Shown here: piece by piece, positions 42,301 through 51,875 of the stretch
Numbering within the stretch: position 1 is the first letter of the stretch
Layout of the letters: each line of letters opens with the position of its first letter
Origin: an uncultured Alphaproteobacteria bacterium
GTDB lineage: Bacteria; Pseudomonadota; Alphaproteobacteria; Geminicoccales; Geminicoccaceae
Direction: 5' to 3'
DNA: 64,000 nt
Assembly (NCBI GenBank): GCA_937995535.1
Contig: CALKJU010000004.1
Location: forward strand, 29,107 to 93,106
Notes under the pieces: generated by a model
Seen by the model: only the letters and a program-made list of their open reading frames with translations
What the model was told of the DNA's origin: nothing
Database searches by the model: none
Made by a program: the position numbers and the translations under genes

Positions 42301-44679
42301 ATGCTCGCGAAGACCGCCGACCTTGCCCCTGCTCGGCCCACGCGCCTGCTCGCCGCGGCCGACGGCGCGGCCCGGGCCATCCCGCCGGCGTTCCCGCTGC
42401 CGGCCACCGTGGCGGTCAATCCGTTCCTCGGCCAGACCCGCGAGGACCTCGCCACCGCGGCGGCCCGGCTTGGCCGGGTCGCAGGCATCCGGCTGACCCG
42501 GCCGCGCGCGGACTATGCCGCCGAGGTGAAGGCCCAGCGCATCACCGACGAGGACCTGACGGCGGCACTGCTCGCCTGCGCCTCGCCGCTCAAGCCCGCC
42601 GACCTCGCGGCGCTCAGGGTCCGTCTCGCGACCGAGAGCCCGGCGCCGCGCGCGCTGCCGACGGTGGCCGAGCTCGCCGCGCGCGCGACCGGCATCGACT
42701 GGCCGGCGGTGATCGCCCGCTCCTTCGGCCTCTGGGCGGCGGCGCATTTCGACCGCGGCCAGGCGCTGTGGACGCCCGCGCCCGGCCGCCCAGCCTATGC
42801 TGCCTGGCGCGAGTGGGCGACGCACGATTTGACCCCGGAGATCGCCGGCCTGGTGGGCTTCTGCGCCCGCGTCGCGGCGGCACCGGACACGACCGAGCGG
42901 GCCATCCTCGGCGCGGCCGATCGGCTCGGGATCAGCGAGGCGGCAGCCCCCACCCTGTTCCATCGCCTGCTGATGGATCTGGGTGGCTGGGCGCAGCATG
43001 CGCGTTGGCTGCTGTGGCAGGCGGAACTCCACGGCGGCACCGACACCACCGCCATCGACCTCCTCGCGATCCGGCTGCTCTGGGAGGAGGCGCTGCTCGC
43101 CCAAACCCCGCTGGTCGCCGAGGACTGGGAGCAGACGCTGGCCGCCCACGCCGCGCCGGTTGAGCCGACCGCGGACCAGGTCCTCGACGCGATCCTCCAG
43201 GAGGCGGCCGAGCGCGCGCATCAGCGGCGGCTCGGGCAGGCCTTGACCGGAGCGAAGGCCGCGCCAGCCCGGCCGGCCGTGCAGGCCGCCTTCTGCATCG
43301 ACGTGCGCTCGGAGGTGTTCCGCCGCGCCCTCGAGAGCCTCGATCCCGCGATCGCGACTACGGGGTTCGCCGGCTTCTTCGGCCTGCCGCTGGCGCACCG
43401 GGCGCATGGCACGGACGAGGTGCAGGTGCATCTGCCCGTGCTGCTGAGGCCGGCGCTGACCTCGTGCGGCCATGCCGCGCCGGCCGTCGAGCAGGAGGCG
43501 CGCATCGCCGCCCGGGCGGCCCGCGCCTGGGGCCGGTTCCGCCAGGCGGCGGTTTCCTCGTTCGCCTTCGTCGAGGCGGCCGGGGCAGCCTATGGCTGGA
43601 AGCTCCTGCGCGACACGCTGGGATCGGCGCCTCCGGCTCCGCCGGCAGGCCCGGCGCCGCGTATCGAGGGCGCGATGAGCGCTGCGGCCAAGGCGGCCAC
43701 CGGGGCCGCGGTGCTCAAGGCGATGAGCCTGACCACCGGTCACGCGCGGCTCGTGCTGCTGCTCGGCCACGGCGCGCAGGTCGCCAACAACCCGCACGAG
43801 AGCGCCTATCATTGCGGCGCCTGCGGCGGCCAAACGGGCGAGGTCTCGGCGCGCGTGCTGGCCCAGCTTCTCAACGATCCAGAGACACGCGCGGGCCTCG
43901 CCGCGCACGGCATCGACCTGCCCGAGGACACCCTGTTCGTGGCCGGGCTGCACAACACCACGACCGACCAGGTAACGCTCTACCGCGACGGCCCCGCGCC
44001 CGGCCACGCCAATGACCTCAGAAGGGCTGAGCGGTGGCTCGCCCGCGCCGGCGCCCTGGCTCGAGCCGAGCGCGCGCTCCGGCTGCCGCGGGCCACACCG
44101 GAGACGGTAGCGGCGCGCGCGACGGATTGGGCCGAGGTGCGGCCGGAATGGGGGCTCGCCGGCTGCGCCGCGTTCATCGCCGCCCCACGGCCGGTCACCG
44201 CCGGCCTCGACCTGGGAGGCCGCGCCTTCCTGCACTGCTACCACTGGCGGGCGGACGAAGGCTTCGCCACGCTCGAGCTGATCCTCACGGCACCGGTCGT
44301 CGTGGCGAGCTGGATCAGCCTGCAATATTACGGCTCGTGCGTCGCGCCGGCCGCCTTCGGCGGCGGCTGCAAGCTGATCCACAACGTCGTCGGCGGCATC
44401 GGCGTGGTCGAGGGCAATGGCGGCGTCCTGCGTCCAGGCCTGCCTTGGCAGGCCGTCCACGACGGCGAGCGCCTCGCCCACGAGCCGCTACGGCTGTCGG
44501 TGCTGATCGAGGCGCCGCAAGAGGCGATCCTCGACGTGCTCGCACGCCACGAGGGCGTGCGGGACCTCTTCGACAACGGCTGGCTCCATCTCTTCGCGCT
44601 GGACGGAGGCCGCGTCGCCGCGCGCTACCGACCCGGGCTGCTCTGGGAGGATGGCGCAGACCTCGCCCGCGCCGCTTGA
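42301..44679 (+). CDS. dabA: DabA, beta-carbonic-anhydrase-like subunit of the DAB complex (DUF2309)
   Basis: 792 residues from the ATG at 42301, 17 bp after dabB; the frame extends far upstream only as a shadow of dabB. Putative zinc site: Cys332 and Asp334 in [17 protein letters not shown], His490 in [14 protein letters not shown] and Cys505 in [12 protein letters not shown]. The 15-residue His-to-Cys spacing equals that in Halothiobacillus DabA (C351, D353, H524, C539). Entry motifs [20 protein letters not shown] and the C-terminal [17 protein letters not shown] are typical of the family. DabAB hydrates CO2 to bicarbonate in the cytoplasm, coupled to membrane energy. No RuBisCO or carboxysome genes are in the window. 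Confidence 0.95.
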   Translation: MLAKTADLAPARPTRLLAAADGAARAIPPAFPLPATVAVNPFLGQTREDLATAAARLGRVAGIRLTRPRADYAAEVKAQRITDEDLTAALLACASPLKPADLAALRVRLATESPAPRALPTVAELAARATGIDWPAVIARSFGLWAAAHFDRGQALWTPAPGRPAYAAWREWATHDLTPEIAGLVGFCARVAAAPDTTERAILGAADRLGISEAAAPTLFHRLLMDLGGWAQHARWLLWQAELHGGTDTTAIDLLAIRLLWEEALLAQTPLVAEDWEQTLAAHAAPVEPTADQVLDAILQEAAERAHQRRLGQALTGAKAAPARPAVQAAFCIDVRSEVFRRALESLDPAIATTGFAGFFGLPLAHRAHGTDEVQVHLPVLLRPALTSCGHAAPAVEQEARIAARAARAWGRFRQAAVSSFAFVEAAGAAYGWKLLRDTLGSAPPAPPAGPAPRIEGAMSAAAKAATGAAVLKAMSLTTGHARLVLLLGHGAQVANNPHESAYHCGACGGQTGEVSARVLAQLLNDPETRAGLAAHGIDLPEDTLFVAGLHNTTTDQVTLYRDGPAPGHANDLRRAERWLARAGALARAERALRLPRATPETVAARATDWAEVRPEWGLAGCAAFIAAPRPVTAGLDLGGRAFLHCYHWRADEGFATLELILTAPVVVASWISLQYYGSCVAPAAFGGGCKLIHNVVGGIGVVEGNGGVLRPGLPWQAVHDGERLAHEPLRLSVLIEAPQEAILDVLARHEGVRDLFDNGWLHLFALDGGRVAARYRPGLLWEDGADLARAA

Positions 44680-44754
44680 TCGGCCGGCCCTTCGACCGCC
44701 GGTCGCTGGACGATGCCGTGACGAGCGGCCATCATCCGGGCAGGGAGGTCGCGG

Positions 44755-46026
44755 TTGCGGGTCATCGTCGCCGGAGCTGGGATCGGCGGGCTCGCGCTGG
44801 CCCTGAGCCTGCACGAGGCGGGGATCGAGGCCGTCGTCTGCGAGCAGGCGGCGAGCATCCGCGAGCTCGGGGTCGGCATCAACCTGCTGCCGCACTCGGT
44901 GCGCGAGCTCGACGCGCTGGACCTGCTGCCGGCGCTGGAAGCTGCCGCGATCGCCACCGAGGCGCTGATCTACCACAGCAAGCGCGGGCAGCGGATCTGG
45001 GCCGAGCCGCGTGGCCGCGCCGCCGGCTATGGCTGGCCACAGCTCTCGATCCATCGCGGCCGGCTGCAGGCGATCCTTCGCGACGCCGTCGCTGCACGAC
45101 TCGGAGCCGAGGCCGTCCGCTGCGGCCTGCAGCTCGTCGAAGCCACGCAGGATGCGCGGGGCGTCACGGCACACCTGGTCCGTCGCGATGCCGACGGCGC
45201 GCATGTCGAGCTGCGCGGCGACGTGCTGGTCGGCGCTGACGGCATCCACTCCACGGTCCGTCGCCAGCTCGTGCCCGGCGAGGGCCCGCCGCGCTGGTCG
45301 GGCATGATGATGTGGCGCGGGGTCGTCGAGGCGGCACCGTTCCTCGGCGGCCGGACGATGATCATGGCCGGGCACATCGACCAGAAGGCGGTCGTCTATC
45401 CGATCTCGGAAGAGGTCCGGCGGCGCGGCCGCTCGCTCATCAACTGGGTGATGGAAATCCGGCTCGGCGATGGCTCGACCCCGCCGCCGCGCCGCGAGGA
45501 CTGGAGCCGCACCGGCCGCCACACGGATGTGCTGCGCCACTTCGCCGATTGGCGCTTCGACTGGCTCGACATCCCGGCGCTGATCGCGGCGACGCCCGAG
45601 TTCTATGAATATCCGATGGTCGACCGCGACCCGCTGCCGCGCTGGAGCTGGGGCCGGATCACGCTGCTCGGCGACGCCGCCCATCCGATGTATCCGATCG
45701 GCTCGAACGGCGCGTCCCAGGCGATCCTCGACGGCCGGGCGCTCGCCCGCTGCCTCGTCGAGCACGCCGACCCGGTCCGCGCCTTGCGCTTCTACGAGGC
45801 GGAGCGATTGCCGCCGACGACCCAGGTGGTCCTCGCCAATCGGCTGATGGGCCCGGAGCTGGTGATGCAGCTCGTCGAGGAGCGGGCGCCGGGCGGTTTC
45901 AGCGATCTGGCCGCGGTCATTTCCGAGGACGAGCTGCGTCGCTACGCTGATCGCTACAAGCGCCTCGCCGGCTTCGCCGTCGACGAGCTGCGCCGCCCGG
46001 CACCCGCCGCGGCCGGCGTTTACTGA
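44755..46026 (+). CDS. FAD-dependent monooxygenase (PhzS/salicylate-hydroxylase-like)
   Basis: 423 residues from a TTG with GGGAGG six bases upstream. FAD motif VIVAGAGIGGLALALSLHEA, then the Arg-containing SIHRGRLQAILRDAVAARLG, DVLVGADGIHSTVRRQLV (DG motif) and the second FAD motif LLGDAAHPMYPIGSNGASQA. It is a class A aromatic-type hydroxylase using NAD(P)H and O2. A TRAP transporter follows 13 bp downstream on the same strand, suggesting uptake and first oxidation of one organic acid. The substrate is unknown. Confidence 0.9.
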   Translation: MRVIVAGAGIGGLALALSLHEAGIEAVVCEQAASIRELGVGINLLPHSVRELDALDLLPALEAAAIATEALIYHSKRGQRIWAEPRGRAAGYGWPQLSIHRGRLQAILRDAVAARLGAEAVRCGLQLVEATQDARGVTAHLVRRDADGAHVELRGDVLVGADGIHSTVRRQLVPGEGPPRWSGMMMWRGVVEAAPFLGGRTMIMAGHIDQKAVVYPISEEVRRRGRSLINWVMEIRLGDGSTPPPRREDWSRTGRHTDVLRHFADWRFDWLDIPALIAATPEFYEYPMVDRDPLPRWSWGRITLLGDAAHPMYPIGSNGASQAILDGRALARCLVEHADPVRALRFYEAERLPPTTQVVLANRLMGPELVMQLVEERAPGGFSDLAAVISEDELRRYADRYKRLAGFAVDELRRPAPAAAGVY

Positions 46027-46039
46027 GGGAGGAGAGGGG

Positions 46040-47074
46040 ATGGATCGACGCCGCTTCCTGGCCAGCGCTGCCGTCGCCTTGGCGCTGCCCCTGCGCCGCG
46101 CCAAGGCGGCCGAGGTGACCTTGCGCATCCACCACTTCCTCTCGCCGCGCTCGACCGCGCAGCTGCGCTTCCTCGAGCCCTGGGCGGAGCGTGTCACGCA
46201 GCAGAGCGACGGCCGCATCGAGGTGCAGATCTTCCCGGCGATGCAGCTCGGTGGCGCGCCGCCGGGGCTCTACGACCAGGCCCGCGACGGCACGGTCGAT
46301 CTGGTCTGGACCCTGCCGGCTAGCACGCCCGGGCGCTTCCCCAGCACCGAGGCGTTCGAGCTGCCCTTCATGCCCGCCTCGGCCGAGGCCAACAGCCAGG
46401 CGATCATGGAGTTCGGCACGAAGCACCTGAAGGAGGAGTTCGCGGAGACCCAGCCGATCGTCTGGTTCGCGCACGATCCGGGCCTGCTGCACACCGTGAG
46501 CAAGCCGGTCCGCACGCGCGCCGACCTGCAGGGCCTGCGCATCCGCTTTCCGACCCGCCTCTTGGGCGAGACGCTGGCCGCGCTCGGCGCGACCCCGGTC
46601 GGCATGCCGATCCCGGAAGTGCCGCAGGCGCTGCAGCAGGGGGTCATCGACGGCGCGGCGATGCCCTGGGAGGTCGTTCCGGCGCTCAAGGTGCACGAGC
46701 TGACGCGGCACCACACCGCGATGGCGGGTGCGCGCGGCCTCTACACCACCACCTTCGTCTTCACGATGAACAAGGCCCGCTACGAGAGCCTGCCAGACGA
46801 TCTGCGCGCGGTCATCGACGCCAACTCCGGGCTCGAGCTGGCGAAGGAGGTCGGGCGCGCCTGGGACGAGAACGCCGCTCTGGGCTTGGCTGCGGCGCAG
46901 AGCATCCCGGGCAGCGAGTTCCACAGTATCGCCCCGGACGAGCTGGAGAGCTGGAAGGAGCTGACCCGGCCGGTGGTCGACTCCTGGATCCGGCAGGTAG
47001 GCGAGCGCGGGCTCGACGGCGAGGCGCTGATCGCCGAGGCCGGCGCGCTGATCGCCAAGTACGCCGGCGGCTGA
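46040..47074 (+). CDS. TRAP transporter substrate-binding protein (DctP-like)
   Basis: 344 residues, with GGAGAGGGG before the ATG. Signal MDRRRFLASAAVALALPLRR resembles a Tat leader with a twin Arg. The mature DctP fold shows RFLEPWAERVTQQSDGRIEV, DGTVDLVWTLPASTPGRFPS, the ligand-binding Arg region LQGLRIRFPTRLLGETLAAL and PQALQQGVIDGAAMPWEVVP. It binds an organic acid (dicarboxylate, oxo acid or aromatic carboxylate) in the periplasm for the DctQM permease encoded next. Confidence 0.92.
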   Translation: MDRRRFLASAAVALALPLRRAKAAEVTLRIHHFLSPRSTAQLRFLEPWAERVTQQSDGRIEVQIFPAMQLGGAPPGLYDQARDGTVDLVWTLPASTPGRFPSTEAFELPFMPASAEANSQAIMEFGTKHLKEEFAETQPIVWFAHDPGLLHTVSKPVRTRADLQGLRIRFPTRLLGETLAALGATPVGMPIPEVPQALQQGVIDGAAMPWEVVPALKVHELTRHHTAMAGARGLYTTTFVFTMNKARYESLPDDLRAVIDANSGLELAKEVGRAWDENAALGLAAAQSIPGSEFHSIAPDELESWKELTRPVVDSWIRQVGERGLDGEALIAEAGALIAKYAGG

Positions 47075-47083
47075 GCACCGCCG

Positions 47084-47569
47084 ATGGCCGGCGTCGCGGC
47101 GCTGGTCGCGGCCGTCGCCCGCTGCCTGGCGCTCGGCGGCGGCACCCTGATGCTCGCTGCCGCGTTGATGGTCACGCTGAGCGTCAGCGGTCGGCGCCTC
47201 GGGCTGGGCCCAGTGCCGGGCGACTTCGAGCTGGTCCAGATGGCCTGCGGCGTGGCGGTGCTGTGGTTCCTGCCCTACGCCACGATTGCCCGCGCGCACA
47301 TCGTCGTCGAGGCGCTGACGGAGCGCCTGCCACGTCGCGCGCGGACATTCCTCGACGGCTTGGGCCTCTTCGGCTTCGTCGCGCTCGGCCTGCTGCTCGC
47401 CACGACCATGGCGCAAGGGGTCCTGGACCTGCGCCGCGCCGGAACCACGACCATGGTCCTGCAAGTTCCGCAGGTCTGGGCCATGGCCGCGGCGTGGCTC
47501 GGCGCGCTGTGGCTGGCACCGGCGAGCCTCGTCGCCCTGGCGCGCTTGCGCGCCCGCCGCGCGCGCTGA
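47084..47569 (+). CDS. TRAP transporter small permease (DctQ-like)
   Basis: 161 residues with four membrane segments (for example LVAAVARCLALGGGTLMLAA and LDGLGLFGFVALGLLLATTM) and the family stretch VPGDFELVQMACGVAVLWFLPYA in two parts. Its TGA overlaps the ATG of the large permease gene (TGATG). It is required to assemble the sodium-driven TRAP permease. Confidence 0.9.
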   Translation: MAGVAALVAAVARCLALGGGTLMLAAALMVTLSVSGRRLGLGPVPGDFELVQMACGVAVLWFLPYATIARAHIVVEALTERLPRRARTFLDGLGLFGFVALGLLLATTMAQGVLDLRRAGTTTMVLQVPQVWAMAAAWLGALWLAPASLVALARLRARRAR

Positions 47570-48897
47570 TGGACTGGCTCGCCGGCGGCCCGCTCGCCGC
47601 CGTCGGCTTCGCCGCGATGCTCCTGCTCATCGCGCTGCGTGTGCCGGTGGCGCTCGCCATGTTCGCCTGCGGCGCGGTCGGCTATGTCTGGCAGCTCGGC
47701 ACCGCGCCCTTGTTGGCCTACGTCAAGTCGGCCCCGTTCGCGCTCTTCTCGAGCTATGCGCTGTCGGTCATCCCGCTGTTCGTCCTGATGGGCCAGCTCG
47801 CCGCCAAGGCGGGCTTGAGCGAGGCCCTGTTCGGGGCACTGCGGGTCTGGCTCGGCCATCGCCGCGGCGGGGTGGCGATGGCGGTGATCGTCGCCTGCGC
47901 CGGGTTCGGCGCCGTCTGCGGCTCGGCGATCGCGACCACGGCGACGATCGGCCATGCGGCGCTGCCGGCGCTGCGCGCCCAGGGCTATGCGGGCGGACTC
48001 GCCACCGCGACGATCGCCGTCGGCGGCACGCTCGGGATCCTCATCCCGCCCTCGGTCATCCTCGTCATCTACGGGATCGTCACCGAGACCAACATCGCCA
48101 ACCTGTTCAAGGCGGCGCTCGTGCCGGGGCTGCTCGCCGCGGCGCTGCACTGCCTTGTCATCGCGCTGGTGGTCGGCCGCCGCCCGCAGGACGGACCGGC
48201 CGGGGTCCGCGCCGATCCCACCGCGCGGCGCGCCGCGCTGCGCGCGGTCTGGCCGGTGCTCTTGATCTTCCTGGTCGTCGTCGGTGGAATCTATCTCGGC
48301 CTGTTCACGCCCACCGAGGGCGCCGCGGTCGGGGTCGTGACGACCGGGCTGCTCGCCCTGCTGCGCGGCGGGCTGAGCCCGCGCCGGCTCGGCGAAGCCC
48401 TGCTCGAGACGGCCCAGCTTGCCGGGATGATCTTCGCGCTCCTGCTCGGCGCGGAGATGTTCAACACTTTCCTCGCCCTGACCCGCGCGCCGGAGACCCT
48501 CGCCGCAGCCGTGGCCGCGGCCGACCTCGCGCCGCTCGCCGTGATCGCGGTGATCCTCGTCTTCTATGTCCTGCTCGGCGCGCTGATGGACGAGCTGGCC
48601 ATGATCCTGCTCACCCTGCCGGTGGTCTTCCCGGTCGTGATGGCGCTCGATCTGGGCCTGTCCGCGAGCGACGCCGCGGTCTGGTTCGGGATCCTCGTGC
48701 TGGTCGTGGTCGGCATCGGCCTCGCCACGCCACCGATCGGCCTCAACGTCTTCGTCGTCGGTGCGCTGGCCCGCGACGTGCCCTTGCCGCGCATCTACCG
48801 CGCCGTCCTGCCCTTCGTCCTGGGCGACCTCGTCCGTCTGGCCCTGCTGGTCGCGTTCCCCGGCATCAGCCTCGCGCTGGTCCACCTGCTGCGCTGA
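47569..48897 (+). CDS. TRAP transporter large permease (DctM-like)
   Basis: 442 residues from the ATG overlapping dctQ. About 12 membrane segments; signatures are SVIPLFVLMGQLAAKAGLSE, CGSAIATTATIGHAALPALR, GGTLGILIPPSVILVIYGIV and the C-terminal GIGLATPPIGLNVFVVGAL. It forms the sodium/organic-acid channel. The last 32 bp overlap the 3' end of the convergent gene at 48866-49522. Confidence 0.94.
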   Translation: MDWLAGGPLAAVGFAAMLLLIALRVPVALAMFACGAVGYVWQLGTAPLLAYVKSAPFALFSSYALSVIPLFVLMGQLAAKAGLSEALFGALRVWLGHRRGGVAMAVIVACAGFGAVCGSAIATTATIGHAALPALRAQGYAGGLATATIAVGGTLGILIPPSVILVIYGIVTETNIANLFKAALVPGLLAAALHCLVIALVVGRRPQDGPAGVRADPTARRAALRAVWPVLLIFLVVVGGIYLGLFTPTEGAAVGVVTTGLLALLRGGLSPRRLGEALLETAQLAGMIFALLLGAEMFNTFLALTRAPETLAAAVAAADLAPLAVIAVILVFYVLLGALMDELAMILLTLPVVFPVVMALDLGLSASDAAVWFGILVLVVVGIGLATPPIGLNVFVVGALARDVPLPRIYRAVLPFVLGDLVRLALLVAFPGISLALVHLLR

Positions 48898-49522
48898 CGC
48901 CCTCGAGCAGCGCGTCCGTGTCGAGCTCGGCACGCAGCCGCTCGTGCACCTGCGCCAGCGTGAAGCAGATATTGTTCTCGACGTAGTCGAGATCGGCCTC
49001 CTGCAGCTTGCGGTCGAACGGCATCAGGCCGAGCAGGTGCCGCGCGGTGCCGGCGCCGACCCGGCGCAGCGGCCGAGGCGCCTGTACGCGGCGCTGCGCG
49101 AGGCGCGCGGCGATCGCGCCGGACGCGGCGTCGGCGTCGATACCCGGCCAGGACTGCGCCGGATCGGCCAGCGCGGCCGCGACCGCCGGGGGGACGACCT
49201 CGGCGATCCGCTCGAGCCGGCCGTCGGCGGCGCGCAGCACGATCTCGGCCAGCTCGGCGACATCGCCGAGCAGCCGGACATAGCTGTCGCGACGCAGACG
49301 CTCGACGCCCTCGCGGAACACCGGATGCGCGGCCGATGCGTTCCAGTCGAGCCCGCCGCGCAGCCGCAGATACTCGGCGGCGCATTTCTGCGAGGCGAAC
49401 CGCGCATGCCCGGCGAGGCATGCCGCGAGTTGCGCCGGCGTCGCCACGCTGCGACCGGTCGTCCGCCGACCGCCGAGCAGCGTGGCGAATCGTCGCAAGA
49501 ATGTAGGAGGGGTTGCGGGCAT
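48866..49522 (-). CDS. Conserved-looking hypothetical protein, convergent with dctM
   Basis: 218 residues, no signal or membrane segment. It is helical and Arg/Ala-rich, with an interior like a ligand domain: HARFASQKCAAEYLRLRGGL, DSYVRLLGDVAELAEIVLRA and LLGLMPFDRKLQEADLDYVE followed by NNICFTLAQVHERLRAELD. Asp/Glu-rich helices near the C-terminus suggest a protein-binding role. I do not recognise the family. Its 3' end overlaps dctM by 32 bp tail to tail. Confidence 0.6.
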   Translation of the reverse strand: MPATPPTFLRRFATLLGGRRTTGRSVATPAQLAACLAGHARFASQKCAAEYLRLRGGLDWNASAAHPVFREGVERLRRDSYVRLLGDVAELAEIVLRAADGRLERIAEVVPPAVAAALADPAQSWPGIDADAASGAIAARLAQRRVQAPRPLRRVGAGTARHLLGLMPFDRKLQEADLDYVENNICFTLAQVHERLRAELDTDALLEGVSAAGGPARG

Positions 49523-49660
49523 TGGTTAGCGTCCCACGCACGTGAGGGTGCCAGGTCAGGCGTCCCGTCCCGCTCGGTCTGTCGCATGGCAGACCGTCGG
49601 CGGTTTCGGGCCGCGTCATCCTGCCCGGAGCGCCGGTCGGACGTCAGGGAGAGTCGCAGC

Positions 49661-49921
49661 ATGGTCGCTACCGACAGAGCCGTCGAGCATTGGCGACGAA
49701 CGCGGGGGCTGATGTGGTTCTCGCTCGTCGTCTGGTTCATCTTCGGCTTCGGCATCCACTTCTTCGCCCGTCAGCTCAACGAGATCGTGATCCTCGGGTT
49801 TCCGCTCGGCTTCTACATGGCCGCGCAGGGCTCGCTGATCGTCTTCGTCGTGCTGATCTTCTGGTTTGCCTGGAAGCAGAACAGCATCGACGAGGAATCC
49901 GGCATGGCGGAGGAAGACTGA
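49661..49921 (+). CDS. DUF4212 small subunit of a sodium/solute symporter
   Basis: 86 residues from the ATG at 49661. Two membrane segments (GLMWFSLVVWFIFGFGIHFF and FYMAAQGSLIVFVVLIFWFA) around a conserved RQLNEIVILGFPLG linker, as in DUF4212 proteins that pair with VC_2705-type symporters. The symporter gene follows one base after the stop codon. Confidence 0.92.
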   Translation: MVATDRAVEHWRRTRGLMWFSLVVWFIFGFGIHFFARQLNEIVILGFPLGFYMAAQGSLIVFVVLIFWFAWKQNSIDEESGMAEED

Positions 49922-49922
49922 G

Positions 49923-51788
49923 ATGGCCACAACCGACGCCTTCGTCTCCAACCTCGGCCGGATCTACACCTTTTACACCGGCGGGTTCCTCGGCTTCGTC
50001 ATCATCCTCGCGATCCTGAGCGCGCTCGGGGTCCCGGACGTCGTCATCGGTTACCTGTTCGTCCTGCTGACGATCGGCGTCTATGCCGGCATCGGCTACC
50101 TGTCGCGCACCGCGCAGGTCTCCGAATACTACGTCGCCGGCCGACGCGTCCCGGCGCTCTACAACGGCATGGCGACCGCCGCCGACTGGATGTCGGCGGC
50201 CTCGTTCATCGGCATGGCCGGCTCGCTCTACGCGCAAGGCTATGACGGTCTGGCCTTCATCCTCGGCTGGACCGGCGGCTACGTGCTCGTGGCGGTGCTG
50301 ATCGCGCCCTACCTGCGGAAGTTCGGTGCCTACACGGTCCCGGACTTCCTCGCCGCGCGCTACGGCGGCAACACCGCCCGGCTCGTCGGCGTGGCCATCC
50401 TGGTCGTCTGCTCCTTCGTCTACCTGATGGGACAGCTGACCGGCACCGGGATCATCGCCTCGCGCCTCCTGGGCGTGAGCCGCGAGGTCGGGATCTTCTT
50501 CGGGCTGGCCGGCATCCTGGTCTGCTCGATGCTCGGCGGGATGCGCGCCGTCACCTGGACCCAGGTGGCCCAGTACATCGTGCTGATCATCGCCTACCTC
50601 ATCCCGGTCGTGATCCTCTCCGCACAGAAGACCGGCATCCCCGTGCCGCAGCTGACCTACGGGCAGGTGCTGCAGGAGATCACCGGGCTCGAGGCGGCGA
50701 ACAGCGGACCGGGCGGGTTCCTCGAAGGTGTGAAACCGCACGCCACTCCCTTCACGGTCCGGGATCCGCTCAACTATTTCGGGCTGATCCTGTGCCTGAT
50801 GGTCGGCACGGCATCCCTGCCGCACGTCATCATGCGCTTCTTCACCACCCCCTCGGTGCGCGAGGCGCGCAAGTCGGTCGGCTGGTCGCTGCTGTTCATC
50901 TTCATCCTGTACTTCACGGCCCCGGCTTACGCCGTCTTCGCCAAGTACGAGGTCTTCACCAACGTGCTCGGCAAGGACATCTCGACGCTGGCGGCGGTCG
51001 AGGGCCTACCGCGCTGGCTGTTCAGCTACGGCAGGATCGGCCTCGTCAAGATCTGCGGGGTCGACGCGGCCAGCGCCCAGGCGGTGTACGACGCCTGCCA
51101 GGCGATCAAGGACGCGGCGGGCGCGGCGGCACCGGTGACCACGCTCACCTTCGCGCAGTTCTCGATCAATCCGGACACGGTGGTGCTCGCCACCCCGGAG
51201 ATCGCCGGGCTGCCCTATGTGATCGCGGGCCTGGTCGCGGCCGGCGGCCTCGCCGCCGCGCTGTCGACCGCGGACGGGCTCCTGCTTGCCATCGCCAACG
51301 CGCTGAGCCACGACATCTATTACCAGATGGTCGATCACCAGGCGTCGACGGCTCGGCGGCTGATCGTCGCCCGCGTCCTGCTCGTCGTGGTGGCGCTCAT
51401 CGCCGCCTACACGGCGATCGTCGCCCCGGCGGGGATCCTGATCTTCGTCTCCTGGGCGTTCTCGTTCGCCGCGGCGGGTCTGTTCCCGGCGCTCGTGCTG
51501 GGAGTGTGGTGGAAACGCTGCACGGGCCCGGCGGCGATCCTAGGCATGCTCGCCGGGTTCCTGGTGACTGCCTTCTACACGCTGAACGTCTACTACTGGG
51601 GCGGCTCGATGTGGTTCGGCGTCAACCACATCGCCGCCGGCGTCTTCGGCATGCCGGTGGGCTTCATCGTCATCTGGCTGGTCAGCATGATGACGGCGGC
51701 ACCCTCCAAGGAGCTGCAGGATCTGGTCGACAGCATCCGCATCCCCAAGGGCGGCGTGCTGATGGCCGACGCCAAGAAGGCCGACTGA
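49923..51788 (+). CDS. Sodium:solute symporter family protein (acetate-permease-like)
   Basis: 621 residues, about 13-14 membrane segments. SSS-family motifs: SEYYVAGRRVPALYNGMATA, ADWMSAASFIGMAGSLYAQG, GTASLPHVIMRFFTTPSVRE and GGLAAALSTADGLLLAIANAL, the core sodium-binding region. Long insert loops (~230-290 and ~395-440) match the VC_2705 subgroup. Substrates in this group are short carboxylates such as acetate or pyruvate. It is paired with the DUF4212 subunit and followed by a strong terminator. Confidence 0.93.
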   Translation: MATTDAFVSNLGRIYTFYTGGFLGFVIILAILSALGVPDVVIGYLFVLLTIGVYAGIGYLSRTAQVSEYYVAGRRVPALYNGMATAADWMSAASFIGMAGSLYAQGYDGLAFILGWTGGYVLVAVLIAPYLRKFGAYTVPDFLAARYGGNTARLVGVAILVVCSFVYLMGQLTGTGIIASRLLGVSREVGIFFGLAGILVCSMLGGMRAVTWTQVAQYIVLIIAYLIPVVILSAQKTGIPVPQLTYGQVLQEITGLEAANSGPGGFLEGVKPHATPFTVRDPLNYFGLILCLMVGTASLPHVIMRFFTTPSVREARKSVGWSLLFIFILYFTAPAYAVFAKYEVFTNVLGKDISTLAAVEGLPRWLFSYGRIGLVKICGVDAASAQAVYDACQAIKDAAGAAAPVTTLTFAQFSINPDTVVLATPEIAGLPYVIAGLVAAGGLAAALSTADGLLLAIANALSHDIYYQMVDHQASTARRLIVARVLLVVVALIAAYTAIVAPAGILIFVSWAFSFAAAGLFPALVLGVWWKRCTGPAAILGMLAGFLVTAFYTLNVYYWGGSMWFGVNHIAAGVFGMPVGFIVIWLVSMMTAAPSKELQDLVDSIRIPKGGVLMADAKKAD

Positions 51789-51814
51789 CCGTCCGGCTTG
51801 ACGTCCGACGTGGG

Positions 51815-51840
51815 AGCGGGGCCTTCGGGCCCCGCTTTCC
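51815..51840 (+). terminator. Rho-independent terminator after the symporter
   Basis: AGCGGGGCC / GGCCCCGCT stem (51815-51823 and 51828-51836) with a stable TTCG tetraloop, then TTTCC. It lies 27 bp past the symporter stop. Confidence 0.82.
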
Positions 51841-51875
51841 GTTCGTGGCCGTGACAGGATAGGAGGGGAGCGTCG

